A stretch of DNA of 16,111 nucleotides from Bacteroidales bacterium (GTDB lineage: Bacteria > Bacteroidota > Bacteroidia > Bacteroidales > Muribaculaceae): assembly GCA_030526455.1 (NCBI GenBank), contig JAUNCU010000033.1, positions 3,595-19,705 on the forward strand. The letters run 5' to 3'. Shown here piece by piece: positions 7,092 through 13,887 of this stretch. Every line of letters starts with the position of its first letter. Position 1 is the first letter of the stretch. The notes beneath the pieces are model-generated. The model saw only the letters and a program-made list of their open reading frames with translations. It was not told where the DNA came from and made no database searches. The translations under genes were made by a program, and so were the position numbers.

Positions 7092-10000
7092 TTAAAGACC
7101 AAATCTCACGGTGAGAGTGAACTGACGTGGGTTTGGAGATGCCACACCACCAGCGTTGTAGAATTCTGGATCCTGGCCGTTGAGTTTCTTGTCGGCGTAG
7201 AGCAGAGCAATGTTGGTGGCCGAGAGTTTCACAGAAGCGTTGTTGAGGCGCACTGCCTTGAGCCATGGCTTTGGCAGGTCGTAGGTGAGGGAGATTTCCT
7301 TCAAGCGAATGAAACCACCATCGGCTACACGTGCCGAACTGTAGTTGTAAGCGTTGTAGGCGCGGCTCAAGTAGGTGTCGGCATAGTACTGACGACGTGA
7401 TGCGATCACTGGCACTGAAGTGTAGGCTTCGTCGCCTGGCATTACCCAGCGGTTCTTGAATTCCTTAGGCATTGCGGTAAGGTCGCTGTAAGCCACTGAG
7501 AAGTCGGGGCTGAGGCGGAGTTTGTTACCGAATGAGTAGGTGCAGAACACGTTGAGGTGGAGACCCTTCCAAGAGAAGCTGTTGTTGAAACCACCGGTGA
7601 TGGTTGGGTCGACAGCACCTTCATACTTGAGGTTCTTCTTGAGCAGTTCGGCGTCGAATTCCTGGAAGTTGATGTCGCTGGTAGTTACCTGACCAGTGGT
7701 TTCATCCTTCACTTGTGGCACACCGTGTGAGTTGAGACCTACAAACTCATAAGAGAAGAGGGCACGCACTGGGTAACCTTCGAGAGCGAAACCAGTACCC
7801 TGGATCAAGTCGATTGCGCGAGAGCGTGACACGAGTTTGGTGATCTTGTTCTTCGCATAAGAGAAGGTGATGTCGGTGGTCCAGTTGAAGCCGTCGGCCA
7901 CCTTCGACTTGATGTTGTGGGTGGTGAGGGTGAGTTCCACACCGTGAGATGCCATCTCAGCCACGTTGGCGTACTTCATAGTCTGGCCACCTACACCCTC
8001 GGTGTAAACACGGCCGATGAGGTCGAAGTTGTTACGCTTATACCAGTCGAACACGAAGTTGATGCGGTTGTGCAAGAAACCGAGGTCAACACCCACGTCG
8101 AACTCGTGCTTCTTTTCATAGGTGAGTTCGCTATTGGCAAGACCTTCGAGCGAGAGGCCGAGTTCCTGACCTTCTACTTCCTGGTTCCAGATGCGGTTAG
8201 GATAGTAGAGTGCTTCGGCGTTGGCATACGAAGTTGGGCCCGATTCTGCGGTGAGTGAGTAAGAGGCACGCACCTTAGCATAAGTGAGGGCACCGCTCTT
8301 GAAGAATGGAGCGTTCATGAAGAATTCTTCCTGGTGAGCGTTCCAAGCGGCCGATACGTTCCAAGTAGGCAACCAGCGGCTTTGCTTGGTCTTACCCATT
8401 TGGTTACTACCTTCGTAGCGGAGAGTACCGGTGAGCACGTAGCGCATCTTGTAACTATAGTTGGCAGTACCGAAGTAAGCGAGGTTGCGGCGATAAGAGC
8501 GCTGTTCGCTATAGTAAGCACTGTTTTCTTCCACCATCTGCTTGAAGAGGTCGGCGTTGATGAATGGGAGGTTACCGTTGGCGTACACGAGACCCCAGCC
8601 ATCGAATGCCTGAGAGTGACGGTCGACGCGGCTTGCTTCCATACCGGCCATCATGTTCACTGTGTGGTCGCGACCGAAGTTACCATTCCAGTTCACAGTT
8701 CCACGGAACACGTATTGCGAGATGTCGTACTTGTTGTGGAAGAGCATACCACCCTTAGGAAGCACGGTCTCGGGGAGAGCGTTCTCCTTGTCGGGGTCGG
8801 TGTAGAGGTACTTGTTAGAAGAGCGGATGATTGCGTCTTCTGGGTCGATACCAGCACGGTAAGCGCGAGCCTGGTTACTGTTTTCAGTCACGAAGTGGTT
8901 CTGCTCAGAGTTGCTGTAGCGATAGTAGCCAATCATGTTCACTTCCACAGTGTGGTTCTTGTTCATGATGGGCTTGATGTTCAATTCACCCTGGAACTTG
9001 AGGTCGGTAACGGTGAGGTCGATCCAGTTGTTTTCAAGTTCTTGGAAGATGTTGAAGTCGGTGTAGTTACGACGATACGACACATTTGGGTCGAGTGTAC
9101 GCGAGGTGTTCATCGCGTAACTGAATGGGTTGATGTCGAACGAGCGGCTAACGGCACCGTTCACAACGTCGGTCTGCTGGCTGATGGTGCCAGGAGCCTT
9201 TTGCTTACGGAAACTGTCGGAGGTGAGCAACTTCACACGCACGCGGCTTGAGAGGTTGTAGAGGGCGTTGGCGTTGAAGGTGTAGCGCTCTACGCTCGAC
9301 GACTTGTACCATCCTGGATCGGTCATCACTGATGCTGAGGTGTAGAACGAACCCTTGTCGGTACCGCCCGAGATGCTCACAGCGTGGTTTTGCATCACGT
9401 TGCTGTTGAAGAGCAGGTCAAACCAGTTGGTGTTGCGGAACTCGGCTTCACGCAGGTAGGCGTTCTTGGCCTGGGTGGTGTTAGCGAGTTCGAAGCGGCC
9501 TTCGCCAGTGATTGGGTCGATGATGTAGTTGTCGAGCATGTTGTACATGCGGCCGTATACACCAGTGCGGCTACCGCTTGCAAGCGATGCAAACTCGAGC
9601 CAACCCTTTTGCTCCATTTCCTTGTAGATACCCATCTGCTCCTGTGAGTTACAGATGTTGTAGTCGCGGTAACTGGGCTTGAGGCGATAGGTGAATTCAC
9701 CAGTATAATTAATAGATGTGTGACCCGAACGACCGGTCTTGGTGGTAACGACGATCACACCCGCCATTGCCTTCGCACCATAGATTGAGGTAGCTGAACC
9801 GTCCTTGAGGATCTGGAAACTTTCGATGTCGTCGGCGTTAAGACCTGCGATGGCTGAAGAAATCAGCGTCACAGCGTCGCCCGATGAAAGGTCGTCGGCC
9901 GAAAGTTCTACGTTGTCGGCGAGTTCCACACCGTCCACAATCCACAGTGGCTTCGAACTACCATAAATTGAGGTAGCACCGCGCACGCGAATCTTTGGAG

Positions 10001-10478
10001 CGGTACCGAACGTACCCGACACGTTCGACACTTGCACACCTGATACCTTACCTTCCAGACCGCGGCTGATGTCGGCCACACCCGAGAGTTTGGTCTTGTC
10101 GGCGTCGATCTTGGTGGTAGCACCGGTAAACATACGTGAGTCGACTTTCGCCATACCGGTGACAACAACACCTTCCAGCACCTGTCCGCTCACGCTTAAG
10201 GCGATTTTCATCACTCCGCTCTTAACTGCCACCTCTTGCTTTTCGTAGCCCACGTAAGTGACCACGATGTGCGTTTTGTTGTTGGGAACAGTGAGCGTAA
10301 ACTTACCATCAATGTCGGTGGCAACACCGTTGGAGGGCTTGCCCTTCTGAACAACGGAAGCACCGATTACTGGGTCGTCGTTTTCGTCAACTACGATACC
10401 GCTGACCTTGAACTGTGCAGCCATGGCCAGTGATGTAGCAGCGAAGACGAGGAGCAATAGTAACTTTCTAAAACTCAT
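7092..10478 (-). CDS. susC: SusC/RagA family TonB-linked outer membrane protein
   Basis: A TonB-dependent outer membrane barrel that imports the substrate captured by its SusD partner. I choose the ATG at 10478 (MSFRKLLLL, 1128 residues); a GTG six bases upstream would add only two residues. The signal peptide ends near AMAAQ. Next comes a carboxypeptidase-regulatory-like beta domain (about 25-100: VSGIVVDENDDPVIGASVV, TDIDGKFTLTVP, YVGYEKQ). A TonB-box-like VLEGVVVTGM leads into the plug (about 110-250), with GLEGKVSGVQV, IRVRGATSIYG, PLWIVDGVEL and ILKDGSATSIYGAKAMAGVI. The rest is barrel, ending in RQFTLTVRFGL with the usual aromatic plus hydrophobic terminus. There is no STN signalling domain before the regulatory domain, so control by a sigma/anti-sigma signalling relay is unlikely. 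It is the first gene of the cluster. Confidence 0.97.
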   Translation of the reverse strand: MSFRKLLLLLVFAATSLAMAAQFKVSGIVVDENDDPVIGASVVQKGKPSNGVATDIDGKFTLTVPNNKTHIVVTYVGYEKQEVAVKSGVMKIALSVSGQVLEGVVVTGMAKVDSRMFTGATTKIDADKTKLSGVADISRGLEGKVSGVQVSNVSGTFGTAPKIRVRGATSIYGSSKPLWIVDGVELADNVELSADDLSSGDAVTLISSAIAGLNADDIESFQILKDGSATSIYGAKAMAGVIVVTTKTGRSGHTSINYTGEFTYRLKPSYRDYNICNSQEQMGIYKEMEQKGWLEFASLASGSRTGVYGRMYNMLDNYIIDPITGEGRFELANTTQAKNAYLREAEFRNTNWFDLLFNSNVMQNHAVSISGGTDKGSFYTSASVMTDPGWYKSSSVERYTFNANALYNLSSRVRVKLLTSDSFRKQKAPGTISQQTDVVNGAVSRSFDINPFSYAMNTSRTLDPNVSYRRNYTDFNIFQELENNWIDLTVTDLKFQGELNIKPIMNKNHTVEVNMIGYYRYSNSEQNHFVTENSNQARAYRAGIDPEDAIIRSSNKYLYTDPDKENALPETVLPKGGMLFHNKYDISQYVFRGTVNWNGNFGRDHTVNMMAGMEASRVDRHSQAFDGWGLVYANGNLPFINADLFKQMVEENSAYYSEQRSYRRNLAYFGTANYSYKMRYVLTGTLRYEGSNQMGKTKQSRWLPTWNVSAAWNAHQEEFFMNAPFFKSGALTYAKVRASYSLTAESGPTSYANAEALYYPNRIWNQEVEGQELGLSLEGLANSELTYEKKHEFDVGVDLGFLHNRINFVFDWYKRNNFDLIGRVYTEGVGGQTMKYANVAEMASHGVELTLTTHNIKSKVADGFNWTTDITFSYAKNKITKLVSRSRAIDLIQGTGFALEGYPVRALFSYEFVGLNSHGVPQVKDETTGQVTTSDINFQEFDAELLKKNLKYEGAVDPTITGGFNNSFSWKGLHLNVFCTYSFGNKLRLSPDFSVAYSDLTAMPKEFKNRWVMPGDEAYTSVPVIASRRQYYADTYLSRAYNAYNYSSARVADGGFIRLKEISLTYDLPKPWLKAVRLNNASVKLSATNIALLYADKKLNGQDPEFYNAGGVASPNPRQFTLTVRFGL

Positions 10479-10553
10479 AAACACTGATAAATTTAATTAT
10501 TATATTAATTTGTTATGTTTGCAAAATAATCTGTCAATCAATCTGATAGCTAA

Positions 10554-10599
10554 CAAAAATATGTACCAACCACCACACTCTCCCCATCGGTGGAGTGTG
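10554..10599 (-). promoter_or_regulatory. Candidate promoter and operator of the SusCD cluster
   Basis: On the minus strand TATTTTTG (10561-10554) fits the Bacteroidetes -7 consensus TAnnTTTG and lies about 75 bases before the susC ATG. No TTTG-like -33 box occurs at the expected distance. That place falls inside an inverted repeat, CACACTC (10574-10580) and GAGTGTG (10593-10599), with a 12-base spacer. A -7 box lacking a -33 box but overlapped by a dyad suggests activator-dependent transcription, the dyad being the regulator site. The dyad could also form an RNA hairpin if transcription begins further upstream. The AT-rich sequence makes chance -7 matches likely. Confidence 0.35.
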
Positions 10600-10980
10600 T
10601 ATGGTTTCACATTGATAGTAATTTTTAGCCTAATTCAGTTTCTTAACAAATACATTTATTTCAATATGCAAAGAAAACGTTTTTTTTTCAAATATGCTAA
10701 TTTTATAAGAAGAAATTACCCAAAAATGATAAAAAACCCCAATAATCACTCCAAATCTAACATTTCACAAAATTTTATACCGCTTTATGTTACAATTTTA
10801 CAAAGCAAAAATGATGGAAATTTGTCACGCAGATGGCAAAAAATCGTAACCTCTCGCCACAAATGCACCACAAATGCGCCATTTCGCTATTCTTCGCGTA
10901 GCAAAATGCCACCACTATCGGGTGTAGATGAAAATTCGGCCACTCGGTGTGCTTTTTTAAGTAATTTTCAGCCTCGCCAC
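10600..10980. other. AT-rich gene-free stretch of the divergent intergenic region
   Basis: The 634-base gap between susC and the pseudouridine synthase gene is strongly AT-rich in this part, with A and T runs, unlike the coding regions on either side. I find no credible gene. The plus-strand open frame at 10408-10989 begins inside antisense susC and gives a low-complexity Asn/Lys/Phe/Ser sequence without recognisable motifs. A weak extra -7-like box for the minus strand (TAGATTTG, 10759-10752) lacks a -33 partner. The region may hold regulator sites for susC, but none is convincing apart from the dyad at 10574-10599. Confidence 0.5.
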
Positions 10981-10981
10981 C

Positions 10982-11012
10982 TTTTATAATCGCCTTACAA
11001 ATCGTAACTTTG
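10982..11012 (+). promoter_or_regulatory. Bacteroidetes-type promoter for the pseudouridine synthase gene
   Basis: TAACTTTG (11005-11012) matches the TAnnTTTG -7 consensus. A TTTT at 10982-10985, exactly 19 bases upstream, stands in for the -33 TTTG box. A start site a few bases after 11012 would give a leader of roughly 90-95 bases. Confidence 0.8.
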
Positions 11013-11021
11013 CACTGTCAA

Positions 11022-11086
11022 TTCCCCTCCCCCACTCCGCACTGCGGAAGGTGGCGCATGCTACCGCCTTTTCGCGCGGCGGGGAA
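11022..11086 (+). other. Structured 5' leader of the pseudouridine synthase gene
   Basis: The leader is GC-rich and full of complementary segments. TTCCCC (11022-11027) can pair with GGGGAA (11081-11086). TCCGCA/TGCGGA lies at 11036-11048. AAGGTGG (11048-11054) pairs with CCGCCTT (11064-11070) using one G-U pair. This contrasts with the AT-rich DNA just upstream. I recognise no known riboswitch class. It may be a regulatory leader or a dispersed extragenic palindrome. Confidence 0.4.
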
Positions 11087-11112
11087 GGTTCAATAATACG
11101 CTATCAATCACA

Positions 11113-11802
11113 ATGGAAGTAATCTACGAAGACAATCACCTCATTATCGTGAACAAGGCCTGCGGCGAAATCGTGCAGGGCGACCGCACCGGCGACGAGC
11201 CGCTGGTGGAAACGCTGCGCAAGTGGATCAAGGAAAAATACCAGAAGCCGGGCAACGTGTTCTGCGGCGTTACGCACCGCATCGACCGACCAACGTGCGG
11301 CCTGGTGGTGTTTGCACGCACCAGCAAGGGACTATCGCGCATGAACGAACTCTTCCGCAAGGGCGACGTGCACAAAACCTACTGGGCCATCGTGAAAAAC
11401 CGCCCGCCACGCGATGCCGACACCATCACTTCCTACCTCATCTCACACGAGAAGGGCAACCGCACCGAAGTGCTGCGCGCGCCACGCGAGGGCGCACAGA
11501 AGGCGGTGATGAAATACCGCGTGATCGCCGAGGGCGAGCGATACTTCCTGCTCGAAATCGACCTGCTCACCGGACGCAAGCACCAGATTCGCGCCCAACT
11601 CAGCAGCATCGGCTGCCCCATCAAGGGCGACCTCAAGTATGGCGCCGAGCGCAGCAATGTGGGCGGGGGCATCTCGCTCCAGAGCCACCGCATATGCTTC
11701 GAGCACCCCGTGAGCCACGCGACGGTCGACGTCACCGCACCCGTCCCCGCCGAGCCGCTGTGGCGAGCACTCGCCGAGCAAGCCGCCCAGCAGCAGCAGT
11801 AA
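11113..11802 (+). CDS. RluA family RNA pseudouridine synthase
   Basis: A 229-residue enzyme that would convert specific uridines in rRNA or tRNA to pseudouridine in the cytoplasm. The fold starts with VIYEDNHLIIVNKACGEIVQ. The catalytic motif THRIDRPTCGLVVFART is at residues 54-70, with Asp58 as the catalytic aspartate. KTYWAIV follows at 88-94, and the late LLTGRKHQIRAQL motif at 151-163 is typical of the family. There is no N-terminal S4 RNA-binding domain, so it is a short RluA/TruC-like form rather than an RluD-like one. The target base cannot be assigned. The C-terminal tail is rich in Ala and Gln (AAQQQQ). It has its own promoter at 10982-11012, and no clear terminator separates it from the fumarase promoter. 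Confidence 0.93.
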   Translation: MEVIYEDNHLIIVNKACGEIVQGDRTGDEPLVETLRKWIKEKYQKPGNVFCGVTHRIDRPTCGLVVFARTSKGLSRMNELFRKGDVHKTYWAIVKNRPPRDADTITSYLISHEKGNRTEVLRAPREGAQKAVMKYRVIAEGERYFLLEIDLLTGRKHQIRAQLSSIGCPIKGDLKYGAERSNVGGGISLQSHRICFEHPVSHATVDVTAPVPAEPLWRALAEQAAQQQQ

Positions 11803-11871
11803 GAGGGACGGCACAGATTGCGCATTTTTTGGCAGATTTTGCCCCTTTTGCCTCCTTGCGGCCACAGTGGC

Positions 11872-11902
11872 TTTTCTACTTTCAAAAAAATGCGTATATT
11901 TG
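11872..11902 (+). promoter_or_regulatory. Bacteroidetes-type promoter for the fumarase gene
   Basis: TATATTTG (11895-11902) matches TAnnTTTG at -7, with TTTT at 11872-11875 exactly 19 bases upstream as the -33 box. The predicted leader is about 55-60 bases and AT-rich. The same spacing is seen for the promoter at 10982-11012, which supports both calls. The 164-base gap between the two genes contains nothing else convincing. Confidence 0.8.
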
Positions 11903-11966
11903 CACATACGTAAACTATTACACTACATTATATAACAACTAATCATTTTTTACTGAACACAACATT

Positions 11967-13616
11967 ATGGCAAATCCTGAGTTCAAGTACGCTCCCATGT
12001 TCCAACTGGGACCAGACACAACCGAATACCGCCTGCTCACCAAAGAAGGCGTGAGCGTGGGCGATTTCGAAGGTAAAGAAATCCTCAAAGTCACTCCCGA
12101 AGCACTCACTCTGCTCGCACAGGAAGCCTTCCACGATGTGGAATTCAAACTCCGCCGCGAACACAACCTCCAAGTGGCTGCTATCCTCAACGACCCTGAG
12201 GCGTCGGAAAACGACAAATACGTGGCACTGCAATTCCTCCGCAACGCCGAAACAGCAGTGAAGGGCGTGCTCCCATTCTGCCAGGACACCGGCACCGCCA
12301 TCATCCACGGCGAAAAGGGACAGCAGGTGTGGACCGGATTTGAAGACGAAGAAGCACTCTCGCTCGGCGTGTACAACACTTTCACACAGGACAACCTGCG
12401 CTACTCGCAGAATGCGCCGCTGAACATGTACGACGAAATCAACACCAAGTGCAACCTCCCTGCCCAAATCGACATCGAGGCTGTGGAAGGCGCTGAATAT
12501 CGCTTCGTGATGGTGGCTAAGGGTGGTGGCTCGGCCAACAAGACCTACTTCTACCCTATGACCAAGGCCACTATCCAAAACGAAGGCACGCTGCTCCCAT
12601 TCCTGGTGGAGAAGATGAAGACCCTCGGCACCGCTGCCTGCCCTCCTTACCACATCGCTTTCGTGATTGGCGGCACCAGCGCTGAGAAGAACTTGCTCAC
12701 CGTGAAACTCGCTTCTATCAAATACTACGACAATCTGCCTACCACTGGCGACGAAACCGGACGCGCTTTTCGCGATATCGATCTGGAAGAAAAACTCCTC
12801 AAGGAGGCTCACAAGATTGGTATGGGCGCACAATTCGGCGGTAAGCACCTCGCTCACGACATTCGCGTGATTCGTCTGCCTCGCCACGGCGCTTCTTGCC
12901 CCATCGGTATGGGCGTGAGTTGCTCGGCCGACCGCAACATCAAGGCGAAGATCAATAAAGACGGTATCTGGATTGAGAAGATGGACGAAAACCCAACCGA
13001 ACTCATCCCTGCCGAACTCCGTAACCCAGGCGAAGGCACCAACGGTGTGGAAATCGACCTCGACAAGGGTATCGACGCCGTACGCGCCGAACTCACCAAG
13101 TATCCCGTGAGCACTCGCGTTAGCCTCAAGGGTACCATCATCGTGGCGCGCGACATCGCTCACGCTAAACTCAAAGCACGCCTCGACGCTGGCGAAGGCA
13201 TGCCTGAATACTTCAAGAATCACCCAATTCTCTACGCTGGTCCAGCCAAGACTCCAGAAGGCTATCCTTGCGGATCTATGGGCCCCACCACTGCCAACCG
13301 CATGGACCCATACGTAGACGAATTCCAGGCCAACGGCGCTTCGCTCGTGATGATCGCTAAGGGTAACCGCGGCCAGGAAGTGACCGACGCTTGCCAGAAG
13401 CACGGCGGCTTCTACCTCGGCACCATCGGTGGCGTGGCTGCAGTGCTCTCGCAGAGCAGCATCAAGAGCATCGAGTGCGTTGAGTATCCCGAACTGGGCA
13501 TGGAAGCCATCTGGAAAATCACCGTTGAAGACTTCCCCGCATTCATCCTCGTCGACGACAAGGGCAACGACTTCTTCAAGGAAATCGCAAAGAAGGGCTG
13601 CGCTTGCGGTAAGTAA
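11967..13616 (+). CDS. fumB: Class I fumarate hydratase, 4Fe-4S type
   Basis: A 549-residue class I fumarase, which interconverts fumarate and malate. In anaerobic Bacteroidales it usually works in the reductive branch from oxaloacetate towards succinate and propionate. Length and layout match E. coli FumA/FumB. The alpha part (about 50-330) includes LPFCQDTGTA, GGGSANKT, TAACPPYHIAFVIGGTSAE and RHGASCPIGMGVSCSADRN. Cys105, Cys225 and Cys319 fit the three ligands of the oxygen-sensitive 4Fe-4S cluster (105, 224 and 318 in E. coli). The beta part includes LKGTIIVARDIAHAK, ILYAGPAKTPEG and GPTTANRMDPYVD. The C-terminus GCACGK has two further Cys, outside the cluster set. It is monocistronic, with its own promoter and terminator. 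The symbol is approximate because FumA and FumB cannot be told apart here. Confidence 0.96.
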   Translation: MANPEFKYAPMFQLGPDTTEYRLLTKEGVSVGDFEGKEILKVTPEALTLLAQEAFHDVEFKLRREHNLQVAAILNDPEASENDKYVALQFLRNAETAVKGVLPFCQDTGTAIIHGEKGQQVWTGFEDEEALSLGVYNTFTQDNLRYSQNAPLNMYDEINTKCNLPAQIDIEAVEGAEYRFVMVAKGGGSANKTYFYPMTKATIQNEGTLLPFLVEKMKTLGTAACPPYHIAFVIGGTSAEKNLLTVKLASIKYYDNLPTTGDETGRAFRDIDLEEKLLKEAHKIGMGAQFGGKHLAHDIRVIRLPRHGASCPIGMGVSCSADRNIKAKINKDGIWIEKMDENPTELIPAELRNPGEGTNGVEIDLDKGIDAVRAELTKYPVSTRVSLKGTIIVARDIAHAKLKARLDAGEGMPEYFKNHPILYAGPAKTPEGYPCGSMGPTTANRMDPYVDEFQANGASLVMIAKGNRGQEVTDACQKHGGFYLGTIGGVAAVLSQSSIKSIECVEYPELGMEAIWKITVEDFPAFILVDDKGNDFFKEIAKKGCACGK

Positions 13617-13654
13617 CGCACAGTCGCTCAAAGCCTAAAGGCATATACTCCACC

Positions 13655-13694
13655 GTAAGCCTCCACACCACGCGTGTGGGGGCTTACTTTTTTT
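13655..13694 (+). terminator. Rho-independent terminator of the fumarase gene
   Basis: A 14-base arm at 13655-13668 (GTAAGCCTCCACAC) pairs with 13674-13687 (GTGTGGGGGCTTAC) with a single G-U pair and a 5-base loop. Seven T residues follow at 13688-13694. It lies about 40 bases after the fumarase stop and isolates that gene from the riboswitch gene downstream. Confidence 0.95.
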
Positions 13695-13706
13695 ATGCCG
13701 CATAGG

Positions 13707-13738
13707 CTTGCCTGCGTGGCCAAGATTCACTACCTTTG
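13707..13738 (+). promoter_or_regulatory. Bacteroidetes-type promoter for the riboswitch-controlled receptor
   Basis: TACCTTTG (13731-13738) matches TAnnTTTG at -7, and CTTG at 13707-13710 serves as the -33 box with a 20-base spacer. Transcription would begin near 13745, about 25 bases before the P1 stem of the FMN riboswitch, so the whole aptamer lies in the leader RNA. Confidence 0.78.
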
Positions 13739-13769
13739 CACCCACATTTTAATAACTACTTAAAAAATA

Positions 13770-13884
13770 TCTTCAGGGCAGGGTGAAATTCCCGACCGGC
13801 GGTATAGTCCGCGAGCCCCGCGATGAGTGGGGCCGAACCGTTGCAACTACGGTACCGACAGTCACAGTCTGGATGGAAGAAGAC
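13770..13884 (+). ncRNA. FMN riboswitch (RFN element)
   Basis: The conserved RFN core is present: AGGGCAGGGTGAAATTCCCG, GACCGGCGGT, then CCGCGAGC, CCGACAGT and AGTCTGGATG in order. The stems can be traced as P1 13770-13774 with 13876-13880; P2 13781-13783 with 13791-13793; P3 13799-13802 with 13809-13812; P4 13815-13819 with 13829-13833; P5 13837-13840 with 13850-13853; P6 around 13857-13869. The element binds flavin mononucleotide and represses its gene when FMN is abundant. The 3' strand of P1 (GAAGA) ends 7 bases before the ATG at 13888, and there is no terminator hairpin between aptamer and gene. Control is therefore probably translational, through masking of the purine-rich initiation region. 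Confidence 0.96.
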
Positions 13885-13887
13885 ATT

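Noticed and set aside
10479..10484. GTG start for susC two codons upstream of the ATG
   Set aside because: The ATG at 10478 gives a normal signal peptide start (MSFRK) and is the more usual start codon; the GTG adds only two residues.
10408..10989. 193-residue plus-strand open frame in the divergent gap
   Set aside because: It begins inside antisense susC, runs through AT-rich non-coding DNA, has low-complexity composition and overlaps the candidate susC promoter and the -33 box of the next gene.
11856..11880. GCCA-CAG-TGGC followed by TTTT as a terminator of the pseudouridine synthase gene
   Set aside because: The stem has only four pairs and the T tract is interrupted; the TTTT is better explained as the -33 box of the fumarase promoter.
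11943..13631. 562-residue minus-strand open frame opposite fumarase
   Set aside because: The plus strand encodes a full-length class I fumarase with all cluster ligands, a promoter and a terminator. The antisense product is Val/His/Phe-rich without domain motifs.
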